From: Pullichristensenella sp002068815
GTDB lineage: Bacteria; Bacillota; Clostridia; Christensenellales; Aristaeellaceae
Length of the DNA stretch: 64,000 nucleotides
Assembly: GCA_040772885.1 (NCBI GenBank)
Contig: JAXGXF010000010.1
Coordinates: forward strand, 20,566 to 84,565
Direction of reading: 5' to 3'
The notes beneath the pieces are model-generated. The model was not told where the DNA came from and did not search any database. It saw nothing but the letters and a program-made list of their open reading frames with translations. Numbering within the stretch: the first letter of the stretch is position 1; each line of letters begins with the position of its first letter. Positions 24,556 to 32,018 of the stretch are shown piece by piece. The position numbers and the translations under genes are program-made.

Positions 24556-24583
24556 TAGACGAGACAGGAGGGGAAATTGTCCA
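24556..24583 (-). promoter_or_regulatory. Candidate autoregulated ECF promoter
   Basis: On the minus strand TGGACA (24578-24583) and CGTCTA (24556-24561) are separated by 16 bp. The -10 resembles the CGTC-type boxes used by several Bacillus ECF sigma factors. It is 21 bp before the sigma gene start. Confidence 0.35.
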
Positions 24584-24593
24584 AGTTTGGCAT

Positions 24594-24618
24594 AAAAAAA
24601 GCGCCCGGGCGCTTTTTT
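24594..24618. terminator. Bidirectional terminator after the FGGY kinase
   Basis: A perfect palindrome: seven A, GCGCCCGGGCGC, six T. It ends at the stop codon of the minus-strand kinase and separates it from the sigma operon. Confidence 0.85.
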
Positions 24619-26089
24619 ATTCGAGATATGCTTCCCTGTAGATTCGCTTCTCCCTTTGGCAGTAGAGCTCGTACCGCCTGTCGTAGATCAACTGCCGCTT
24701 GGGATCGGGCAAAAACCTTTTATCCACGCGCACGCCGGCTCGTCGCGCGGCCTCGACGTCCGGGAAGATTCCCGCGGCGAGCCCCGCGAGCATCGCGGCG
24801 CCGACGCAGCCGGCCTCGTGCGTGAACAGGCTCTCGACTTGGCGGCCGGTCGCGTCCGCGGCCATTTGGAGCCACTCCCGGCTCTTCGCGCCGCCGCCGA
24901 ATACGCGCAGCGTCCCGACCCGCGCGCCGGCGGTTTCTTCCGCGGCCTCGAGGTTCTGGCGCAGCGTCAGGCAGACGGCCTCGAGCACCGCGTGCGCCAT
25001 GCCGTCCGCGGTCGCGTTCAGCGTCAGAGCGTAGAACGCGCCGGAGCCGTTCCCCCAGCGGAAGGGCGTGCCCATGCCCGACAGGTGCGGGAAGAACATC
25101 GGCGATTCGGCGGTCGGACCGTGCCGGCCCGCCATCTCCGCCACATGCGAATAGGGATGCTCCGGGTAGTAGAGGTCGCGGTACCACTTGAGGCAGCCCG
25201 CGCCGACGTTGACGCAGCCCTCGAGCCAGTAGCCGTCGCCGAACAGGTCGGAGAAGCACGGAAGGTACCGCTCGGCGTCGCAGACGACCCTCTCCGCGCG
25301 GGTCGTGACCGCCATGCACGTGCCCATCGAGACCGTCGCGATTCCGTCCCGGATGCCCGCGCCGAGCGCGCCGCATTTCTGGTCCTGCGCGCCGACCGCG
25401 ACGACCGTCTCCGGCGAAAGCCCCGTTGCGCGCGCGGCCTCCTCGGTCACGAATCCCGCCGCCTCGCCGCTCTTCCGGATTTCGGGCAGCCTGGCTTCCG
25501 GAATTCCTGCGGCCCGGAGGATATGCCCCGACCACCGGCGCTCCCGCATGTCGTAGCACGCCATGCCCGCGGCCATGCTGTGGTCGGTTATGGCGCGGCC
25601 GGTCAATTTCGCGGTCGCGAAGTCGAGCGGCATCAGGTATTTCCACGCGCGCGCGGCGACGTCCGGCCGGTGCCTCTCGAACCACATCGCCTTTGCAATG
25701 CCGTAGCCCTCGGGCGAGAGCCGCGCGGTGATGTCCGTGAAACGCCCGTCGACGAGCTCCTCGCCGCCGGTGCCGGGCCGATGGTCGAGCCAGTTGATCG
25801 CGTTCGCGAGCGGGCTGAGCTCTTCGTCGACCGGCACGACGGTGATCCCCTGCGAGCTCATCCCGAGCGCCGCCACGTCCGAGAGCGGCCGCCCGCAGTT
25901 CCTCGCCGCCCCGCGGAGCGATTCCGACAGGAGCGCCCACCACAATTCCGCATCCTGCTCGGCGACGCCGTTTTCAGAGGTCATCAGCGGGTATTCGCGG
26001 TAGTCCTCGCCCAATACGTTCAGTTGCTCGTCGAACAGCGCGCACCGGCAGCCGGTCGTGCCGAGGTCGAGGCCCGCGAGGATGCGCAT
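24617..26089 (-). CDS. FGGY-family carbohydrate kinase (xylulokinase-like)
   Basis: This 490-residue kinase starts with GLDLGTTGCRCALFD (6-20), the phosphate-binding loop of the hexokinase/FGGY fold. It has NWLDHR, a TDHSMAAGMACYD substrate segment and the C-terminal adenosine loop GGGAKSREWLQ. It resembles xylulokinases in length and motifs. It would phosphorylate the ketose made by the isomerase-like protein encoded two genes upstream. The ATG at 26089 has GGGGG upstream and lies only 1 bp from the creatininase stop. The sugar specificity is not determined. Confidence 0.9.
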   Translation of the reverse strand: MRILAGLDLGTTGCRCALFDEQLNVLGEDYREYPLMTSENGVAEQDAELWWALLSESLRGAARNCGRPLSDVAALGMSSQGITVVPVDEELSPLANAINWLDHRPGTGGEELVDGRFTDITARLSPEGYGIAKAMWFERHRPDVAARAWKYLMPLDFATAKLTGRAITDHSMAAGMACYDMRERRWSGHILRAAGIPEARLPEIRKSGEAAGFVTEEAARATGLSPETVVAVGAQDQKCGALGAGIRDGIATVSMGTCMAVTTRAERVVCDAERYLPCFSDLFGDGYWLEGCVNVGAGCLKWYRDLYYPEHPYSHVAEMAGRHGPTAESPMFFPHLSGMGTPFRWGNGSGAFYALTLNATADGMAHAVLEAVCLTLRQNLEAAEETAGARVGTLRVFGGGAKSREWLQMAADATGRQVESLFTHEAGCVGAAMLAGLAAGIFPDVEAARRAGVRVDKRFLPDPKRQLIYDRRYELYCQREKRIYREAYLE

Positions 26090-26090
26090 G

Positions 26091-26855
26091 CTATCCCCCC
26101 GTCTTCTCGCTGTGCGCGCGGTAGAGCCTGATCATCGCGAGCCCCTCGGCGGTCGCGGCGTCGAATATGGCGCCGCCGAGCTCCGCGGTCGCGTACGTCG
26201 GGTCGCCGAACAGCCCCGTCTCGGTGTTCTGCAGTCCCCACGCGGACACCGGGCCGCGCAGCGGCGTGTTGCAGCGGATCGCGTCGACGTTTGTCGCGAG
26301 CGACATATCGACGAGCTCCGGCGCGATGTGCAGAATCGCCGAGGTCTCCCACTCGCCGCCGTGTATGTCGCCCTCGGGGTCGCGCTTGATCCGATTGTAG
26401 ACCTTTGCGCTCATCGCCATCGGCGAGAGCGTCATCGTGTAGACGTTGTGCTTGTCCGCGATCTCGCGCATCACGAGCCTGAGCAGGCAGTCGTGGTTTC
26501 CGTGGCAGTCGAGCATCACGACCTTCTCGAAGCCCATCGACACGAGCGAATCGACGATGTCGAATATGTAGTCCGCGAAGTGCCGCGCGTTCACGTTCGG
26601 GCAGCCCGGCCAGCGGCGCACGACCGACATCGAGAAGCCGTACTGTATCGTCTCCATCAGGAGCGCAGGGATGCCGGCCTCGTCGCACGCGTCCGCGAGC
26701 CTGCGCCCGAAGTACGCCGCGATCGCCGCGTCGGTGCGCACCGGCAGGTGCTTGCCGTGCTCCTCGGTCGTGCCGATCGGGAGGATGATCACGCTCTTTT
26801 TGTCGATCGCCTCCTGAATCTTCACCCAGCTGTTGTCGCCAAAGCAGTTCGCCAT
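26091..26855 (-). CDS. Creatininase-family metal-dependent hydrolase
   Basis: This 254-residue protein has the creatininase fold signatures: LPIGTTEEHGKHLPVRTDA with metal-binding Glu, His and Asp, MLDCHGNHD and GGEWETS. Members include creatinine amidohydrolase, FAPy deformylase and MftE. Its place between a sugar isomerase and a sugar kinase is unusual; it may hydrolyse an amide or N-glycosyl bond in the substrate, or act as a lactone or aminal hydrolase. AGGACGG lies upstream of the ATG. It is co-transcribed with both neighbours. Confidence 0.87.
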   Translation of the reverse strand: MANCFGDNSWVKIQEAIDKKSVIILPIGTTEEHGKHLPVRTDAAIAAYFGRRLADACDEAGIPALLMETIQYGFSMSVVRRWPGCPNVNARHFADYIFDIVDSLVSMGFEKVVMLDCHGNHDCLLRLVMREIADKHNVYTMTLSPMAMSAKVYNRIKRDPEGDIHGGEWETSAILHIAPELVDMSLATNVDAIRCNTPLRGPVSAWGLQNTETGLFGDPTYATAELGGAIFDAATAEGLAMIRLYRAHSEKTGG

Positions 26856-26867
26856 TTCGCCGTCCTC

Positions 26868-28175
26868 CTATATGCGTTTCATATCGATGCCCAGCATGCC
26901 GGCCAGCATCGCGGCCCGGTCCGAGACGTCGCCGTAGCAGATCGCGAAGTGCTGCCCGGGATAGAGGTTCACGAGCGTTTCGATGTCCCCGTCGACGATT
27001 ACGTCGAGCGACGGCATGTTCCCGCCGCGGAGCTCGCTCCGGATGCCTGTGCCGGTGAAGCACAGCATCGAGTACTTCCCGAGCTCCTCGTAGAGCCTGA
27101 GCATCGTGACCTTCCCCGGCCGCATCACGAAGCTGCACAAGAGCCCCTTGAAGAACGGATAGCTCGACACCATCGTATTCTTCAACCCGTCGTTTCCGAG
27201 CGAGAACGGCATGAAGCCGCAGGGCGAGAGCTTCAACACGTTGCCCTCGTGGTGGATCGCGTCGCCGTAGGTCGCGGTCCTCCCCGAAAGGTAGTTCAGG
27301 ATCACCGTCGAGACCATGCACGGCACGTCGCCCTCGCAGGAGGTCACGATGCCGTTGTCGGCGAGCAGCGACAGCGGCAGGCACGGCGTCATGCCGTACT
27401 CCTTCGAGAACTCGTACTGGCACTTGACCGTGATCGCGCCGAGGTCGTGCTCCCGGCAGAGCTCCTTCAGCGCGACGTAGAGCTTCGCGGCGCGCTCGAC
27501 CATGATGTCCGGCGCGCCCTCGGGGAAGCGCGCGGCGGCGCGGTAGAGCTTGAGCGCCCCCTCGATGTCCGCGACCGCCTCGGCGCGATTGATTAAGGTG
27601 TACGAATCGAAGTGCTCGATCTCGGGGCCGACGAACCAGCGCATCATCGCGTGGTCGAACGTGCCGGGGTAGATGCTCATCGACGTGTAGCCGACAAGCC
27701 CGACGCGCGTGCGCCGGAGCCGCTTTTTGGCCTCCGCCGCGGCTGCGAAATCCTGCACCTTCCGAAGCGCGCTTTCGCTGTCCGGCTCGGCGATCAGGTT
27801 CTCGTGCGGTATGTTCAGCCGATTGAGCGTCCCGTTGAACATCGAGAATGCGACGTAGGAGCCGGTCGTCGAGAGCAGCCCGTCGCGCATCATCATCGGC
27901 ACGCCCCAGTGCAGAAGCGGCAGCCGCGTTTCCGTCACGACCGTCATCGCCGTCGAGCAGAGCACGAACGCGCCGTAGAAGAGGACGATCCCGTCGACGT
28001 CGTTCTCGACCATCGTCCGCGCCGCCTTGAGCGCGCTTTTGTGGTCGGTGACCGGTTCCGGGATTTCGAGCACCGGGACGCCGCCGCCTCGGAGATTTTC
28101 AAGCGCGTCCTTCCCGAGCTGCACGGCGACCGGATCGGCGTAGTCCGGGTGGCAGATATTCACAAAGCCAAGCAT
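26868..28175 (-). CDS. L-fucose isomerase-like protein
   Basis: This 435-residue protein resembles the fucose/arabinose isomerase superfamily (COG2407). Visible features are VDGIVLFYGAF and LPLLHWGVPMMM in the N-terminal half, and ITVKCQYEFSKEYG, CEGDVPCMVSTVILNYLSG and HHEGNVLKLSPCGF in the C-terminal half, where Glu, Asp and His bind the catalytic metal in FucI. ATG at 28175 has GGAGGGG upstream. It is first in the operon with creatininase and FGGY kinase, divergent from a CUT2 transporter. Ketose formation before phosphorylation is the likely role; the aldose is unknown. Confidence 0.83.
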   Translation of the reverse strand: MLGFVNICHPDYADPVAVQLGKDALENLRGGGVPVLEIPEPVTDHKSALKAARTMVENDVDGIVLFYGAFVLCSTAMTVVTETRLPLLHWGVPMMMRDGLLSTTGSYVAFSMFNGTLNRLNIPHENLIAEPDSESALRKVQDFAAAAEAKKRLRRTRVGLVGYTSMSIYPGTFDHAMMRWFVGPEIEHFDSYTLINRAEAVADIEGALKLYRAAARFPEGAPDIMVERAAKLYVALKELCREHDLGAITVKCQYEFSKEYGMTPCLPLSLLADNGIVTSCEGDVPCMVSTVILNYLSGRTATYGDAIHHEGNVLKLSPCGFMPFSLGNDGLKNTMVSSYPFFKGLLCSFVMRPGKVTMLRLYEELGKYSMLCFTGTGIRSELRGGNMPSLDVIVDGDIETLVNLYPGQHFAICYGDVSDRAAMLAGMLGIDMKRI

Positions 28176-28204
28176 GCGACCCCTCCCGATTCTTTTCTGG
28201 AAAG

Positions 28205-28234
28205 AGCATACAACAAAGTGCGCCCGAAGTACAA
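28205..28234 (-). promoter_or_regulatory. Promoter candidate for the isomerase-creatininase-kinase operon
   Basis: On the minus strand TTGTAC (28229-28234), 18 bp, TATGCT (28205-28210), about 30 bp before the isomerase start. Confidence 0.45.
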
Positions 28235-28261
28235 TGCGCGGCGCGAATTTTGCGTTCCCGA

Positions 28262-28288
28262 TACAAACAGAGCGTTGATTTGTACAAA
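28262..28288. promoter_or_regulatory. Inverted repeats in the divergent sugar-locus promoter region
   Basis: TACAAA (28262-28267) and TTTGTA (28279-28284) are inverted with an 11-bp gap, and the right arm is part of the 10-bp palindrome TTTGTACAAA (28279-28288). It lies between the two divergent promoters, so it is a plausible site for the YesN-type regulator or another factor. Confidence 0.4.
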
Positions 28289-28339
28289 GTTCCGGGATTG
28301 CGACGATTGTTTTTTCCAAATGTTTCGCGGCTCCGGTTG

Positions 28340-28369
28340 TTGACGCGGAGCGCCCCGCATATGTACAAT
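28340..28369 (+). promoter_or_regulatory. Promoter of the CUT2 transporter operon
   Basis: TTGACG (28340-28345), 18 bp, TACAAT (28364-28369), with TG immediately before the -10 box. Confidence 0.65.
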
Positions 28370-28441
28370 CAAGTATCATCATGGCCCGCCTCCGGGGATC
28401 CCGAAGCCGGGGAGAAAGTAGGTCGATTGCGGTTGAAGGAT

Positions 28442-29410
28442 ATGCGTCGGGAGAACCCGTTTGTCCGGATGTTCAAGGCGCTTATGAACGACTACAGCAT
28501 ACTGTTCGTGCTGTTGGCGCTGTTCCTGATTTTGAGCGTGTTCGTCGAGAGCTTCTTCAGGATTTCGAACATCACGAACGTGCTTAGGCAGGTGTCGATG
28601 GTGTCGATCGTCGCGGTGGGCATGTTCTTCTGCCTGATCGGAAACGGCATCGACCTCTCGGCGGGCGCGTGCGTCGGCTTCACCGGCATATTCTTCGCGG
28701 ACCTGATCGTGAACAAGGGCGTGAACCCGTACGTGGCGATCGTCATGTGCCTCGCGCTCGGCGCGGTGCTCGGGCTTCTGAACGGCGTATTGACCTCGTA
28801 CGCGCGGCTGATGCCGTTCGTCGCGACGGTCGGCACGATGTCGATCGCCGAGGGTCTCGCGCTCCTTTGGACGAACTCGTATCCGGTCTTGAACCTGCCG
28901 CCGCAGATGGAGTACATCGGCCGCGGCTACCTGTTCAACGTGCCGTTCCCGCTCTACATCGTCGTGGTCGTCTACGTCGTCGCGTACTTCATCACCGAAA
29001 AGACGCGCTACGGGCGGTTTCTGTACGCGTCCGGCGGCAACGGCGACGCGGCGTACCTGTCCGGCATCAACGTAAAGCGGATACGGATGCTCTCCTACGT
29101 CGTGTGCTCGATCACGGTCGCGCTCGCGGCGATCATACTCTGCGGCCGGCTCGACTCCGCGCAGCCCGCGAACGGCAAGGACTGGGGGTTCAAGGCGATC
29201 ACCGCCTGCGTGCTCGGCGGCACGTCGATGAACGGCGGCAAGGGCAAGGTGCTCGGCGTCCTGCTCGGCGCGATCTTCGTCGGCATGCTCAGCAACGGCA
29301 TGACGCTTCTCAACATCAACTCGAACCTGCAGACCGTCGCAAACGGCGTGGTGCTCGTCATCGCGGTGGGCATCGACGTGTTCCGCACGAGCAAGGCCAA
29401 CAGAACGTAG
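28442..29410 (+). CDS. CUT2-family sugar ABC transporter permease (RbsC type)
   Basis: This protein of about 322 residues has eight or more membrane helices and the RbsC-type segments GNGIDLSAGACVGFTG and CVLGGTSMNGGKGKVLGVLLGA. It forms the channel for a monosaccharide. The start is uncertain: ATG at 28442 has AAGGA very close by, while TTG codons at 28427 and 28433 are in frame and could be used with the upstream GGGGAG. It is the first gene of a five-gene operon with the ATPase, binding protein and a YesM/YesN pair. Confidence 0.92.
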   Translation: MRRENPFVRMFKALMNDYSILFVLLALFLILSVFVESFFRISNITNVLRQVSMVSIVAVGMFFCLIGNGIDLSAGACVGFTGIFFADLIVNKGVNPYVAIVMCLALGAVLGLLNGVLTSYARLMPFVATVGTMSIAEGLALLWTNSYPVLNLPPQMEYIGRGYLFNVPFPLYIVVVVYVVAYFITEKTRYGRFLYASGGNGDAAYLSGINVKRIRMLSYVVCSITVALAAIILCGRLDSAQPANGKDWGFKAITACVLGGTSMNGGKGKVLGVLLGAIFVGMLSNGMTLLNINSNLQTVANGVVLVIAVGIDVFRTSKANRT

Positions 29411-29424
29411 TGGGAGGGGTTGGG

Positions 29425-30915
29425 ATGCCGGACGTTGTATTGCGGATAGAGAACATCTCGAAGAGCTTCCCGGGCGTGAAGGCGCTGAGCGACGTCAGCT
29501 TCTCGGTCAACCGCGGCGAGATACACGCGCTGATGGGCGAGAACGGCGCGGGCAAGTCGACGCTGATTAAAATCCTGTCGGGCGTCAACAGCCTGGAGGG
29601 CGGCGCGTTTTACATAAACGGAAAGTCGATGCGCTTCCAGACGCCGCTCGAGGCGCTCAAGAGCGGCATCAGCGTCGTGCACCAGGAGATCAAGCTCGTC
29701 GACACGCTGACCGTCTCGGAGAACATATTCATCGGCCAGCCGCCGATGACGGGGAGGGGCACCGTCGACTGGAAGAAGCTGCATCGCGACGCGCGGGAGC
29801 TGCTCGACAGCATACACGCCGACATCGACGAGCGCGCGATCGTCGGAAAGCTGTCGATCGCCCGGCAGCAGATGGTCGAGGTATGCAAGGCGCTCTCGCA
29901 TAAGGCCGAGATCATCATCATGGACGAGCCGTCGGCGACCTTGACCGACAAGGAATTGACGATGCTCTTCCAGATACTCCGGAATCTCAAGAGCCGCGGC
30001 ATCACCGTCATCTACATCTCGCACCGGATGGAGGAGGTCTTTGAGATCTCCGACCGCGTGACGGTGCTGCGCGACGGGCAGCACATACACACCGGCGATA
30101 TCCGGGAGCTCGACCGCAGGCGGCTGATCGCGATGATGGTCGGGCGCGAGCTCGAGAACGAGTACCCGAAGGAGTTCGTCGGCCGCGGCGAGCCGATCCT
30201 GGAGGTCAAAAACCTGAACCGCCCCGGGGTGCTCAAGAACATCAGCCTGACGCTCCACGCGGGCGAGGTGCTCTGCGTCTCCGGGCTCGTCGGCTCCGGC
30301 CGGACCGAGTTCGCGCGCACGGTGTTCGGCGCGGACCGGGGAAAGGACCAGACCGGCGAGATATGGATTCGCGGGAAGAGGATCGAGATCCGAAGCGTGC
30401 AGGACGCGATGCGCGCGGGGATCGCCCTGATCCCGGAGGACCGCAAGCGGCAGGGGCTCGTGCTCGGGATGTCGGTTCGCGAGAACATCTCGATGGCGAG
30501 CATACGCCGCGTGATGCGGGGGCTGCGCATCAGCCGCAAGCTCGAAAACGCGCTCGCAAAGGAGTTCATACAATCGCTTCGGATCATGACGCCCGACCAG
30601 CAGCGCGAGGTCCGGAACCTGTCCGGCGGCAACCAGCAGAAGGTCGTCATCGCGAAGTGGCTCGCGACGAACGCCGACATCCTGATCCTCGACGAGCCGA
30701 CGCGCGGCGTAGACGTCGGCGCGAAGGCCGAAATCTACAAATTGCTCAACGGCTTCACCGCGCAGGGGAAGGGGGTCATCATGATCTCGTCCGAGATGCC
30801 CGAGGTGCTGGGCATGTGCGACCGCGTCGTGGTGTTCCGCGACGGCGCGATCAACGGCGAGTTCACGCGCGACGAGGTCACGCAGGAGAAACTGCTCGAC
30901 CGCGCAATCCGCTGA
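29425..30915 (+). CDS. CUT2-family sugar ABC transporter ATPase (RbsA type, two NBDs)
   Basis: This 496-residue protein has two fused nucleotide-binding domains. NBD1 has Walker A GENGAGKST, a degenerate signature LSIARQQMVEV and Walker B IIIMDEPSATL. NBD2 has the variant Walker A GLVGSGRTE, signature LSGGNQQKVVIAKW and Walker B ILILDEPTRGVDVGA. This asymmetry is normal for RbsA/XylG/MglA. ATG at 29425 has GGGAGGGG upstream. It lies between the permease and the binding protein gene. Confidence 0.95.
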   Translation: MPDVVLRIENISKSFPGVKALSDVSFSVNRGEIHALMGENGAGKSTLIKILSGVNSLEGGAFYINGKSMRFQTPLEALKSGISVVHQEIKLVDTLTVSENIFIGQPPMTGRGTVDWKKLHRDARELLDSIHADIDERAIVGKLSIARQQMVEVCKALSHKAEIIIMDEPSATLTDKELTMLFQILRNLKSRGITVIYISHRMEEVFEISDRVTVLRDGQHIHTGDIRELDRRRLIAMMVGRELENEYPKEFVGRGEPILEVKNLNRPGVLKNISLTLHAGEVLCVSGLVGSGRTEFARTVFGADRGKDQTGEIWIRGKRIEIRSVQDAMRAGIALIPEDRKRQGLVLGMSVRENISMASIRRVMRGLRISRKLENALAKEFIQSLRIMTPDQQREVRNLSGGNQQKVVIAKWLATNADILILDEPTRGVDVGAKAEIYKLLNGFTAQGKGVIMISSEMPEVLGMCDRVVVFRDGAINGEFTRDEVTQEKLLDRAIR

Positions 30916-30921
30916 AGTACG

Positions 30922-30937
30922 GGCCGGGCGCCCGGCC
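30922..30937. promoter_or_regulatory. GC palindrome before the binding-protein gene
   Basis: The 16-bp perfect palindrome GGCCGGGCGCCCGGCC lies between the ATPase stop and the binding-protein start. It is probably an RNA stem that protects or sets the level of the binding-protein message. Confidence 0.45.
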
Positions 30938-30964
30938 GGTATATAAAACGAGGAGGAAGAAGAC

Positions 30965-31924
30965 ATGAAGAAAATCCTGACCCTTCTGCTGATCGTCTCG
31001 CTGTTGGTGCCCGCGGCGCTGATCGCCACCGCGTCCGCCGAGACCAAGGGGACGATCGGCCTGGTGCTCGGCTACCGCCGCGACGAATTCTACATGGACC
31101 TCGAGAGCCGGTTCCTGTCCGCCGCGCAGGAGGCGGGCTACGAATTGCTCGTGACCGACACGGACTTCGACATCGCGCGCTCCGTCGCCGCGATCGAGGA
31201 CTATACCTCGATGGGCGTCGACGCGATCCTCTCCTGGGGCTCCGCGCAGTTCGTGAGCGCGATCGAGGCCGCGGTCGCCGCGGGCATCCCGGTCGTCTGC
31301 TACGACGGCTCGACGCCCAGCGAGCTCGTGACCGCGAACGTCACCTACGACCCGATCGACGACGGCAACGCCATCGGCCTGTGGGTCAAGGCCTACATCG
31401 AGAAGAACTGGCCGGACGAGGAAGTCGAAGTCGCGATTCTGGACTTCCCGGCGTCCTCCGAAATCTGCGTCGGCCGCACGAACGCGTTCAAGGCCGTGAT
31501 CGAGACGATCCCGAACGCGAAGATCGTCGCGCAGATGGACGGCAAGGCCTCCCGCGCGGACTCGATGGCCGCCGCGGAGACCATCCTCGAGGCGCACCCG
31601 AACGTACGCGTCGCCTACGGCATCAACTTTGACACCGTCGCCGGCTTCTACGCCGCGCTCGAGGGCCGCGGCAAGACCGACTGCATCTGCGTCTCCAGCG
31701 GCAGCTGGGGCGAGGAGGCGATCAACTTCTTGGTCGAGGACCACCCGCAGTACAAGGCGTTTACGCTGATGAACCCGTGGGATATGGCCGACGCGTCCGT
31801 GCAGGCCGCCGTCGATGCGATCGAGGGCAAGGAGGTCGTCTACAACCAGGCGATGATCGCCAAGACCTACGACGCCTCGAACATCTCCGAGCTCGACTAC
31901 AAGCTGATCATCGAGAGCCGCTGA
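30965..31924 (+). CDS. Sugar-binding protein of the CUT2 transporter (RbsB type)
   Basis: This 319-residue protein has a signal peptide of about 26 residues (MKKILTLLLIVSLLVPAALI, cut near SA-ET). It then has a type I periplasmic-binding fold with IGLVLGYRRDEFYMDLES, MGVDAILSWG and GIPVVCYDG. It binds the sugar outside the membrane. ATG at 30965 has GAGGAGGAAG upstream. A strong terminator follows, after which the kinase gene has its own promoter. Confidence 0.94.
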   Translation: MKKILTLLLIVSLLVPAALIATASAETKGTIGLVLGYRRDEFYMDLESRFLSAAQEAGYELLVTDTDFDIARSVAAIEDYTSMGVDAILSWGSAQFVSAIEAAVAAGIPVVCYDGSTPSELVTANVTYDPIDDGNAIGLWVKAYIEKNWPDEEVEVAILDFPASSEICVGRTNAFKAVIETIPNAKIVAQMDGKASRADSMAAAETILEAHPNVRVAYGINFDTVAGFYAALEGRGKTDCICVSSGSWGEEAINFLVEDHPQYKAFTLMNPWDMADASVQAAVDAIEGKEVVYNQAMIAKTYDASNISELDYKLIIESR

Positions 31925-31941
31925 CATTTCCGACCGCCTTT

Positions 31942-31969
31942 CGAGCCGCCGCCCACAGCGGCGGCTCGG
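31942..31969 (+). terminator. Terminator after the sugar-binding protein gene
   Basis: CGAGCCGCCGC (31942-31952) pairs with GCGGCGGCTCG (31958-31968); a short T-rich tract (TTGCTTTT) follows from 31971. Confidence 0.7.
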
Positions 31970-31970
31970 A

Positions 31971-31999
31971 TTGCTTTTCCGGGGTCCGAATGCTATAAT
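31971..31999 (+). promoter_or_regulatory. Promoter of the YesM-type kinase gene
   Basis: TTGCTT (31971-31976), 17 bp ending in TGC, TATAAT (31994-31999). The leader is only about 13 nt before the start at 32019, so the exact use of this start should be viewed with some caution. Confidence 0.6.
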
Positions 32000-32018
32000 G
32001 ACGCGAGGGGGAAGCGGC

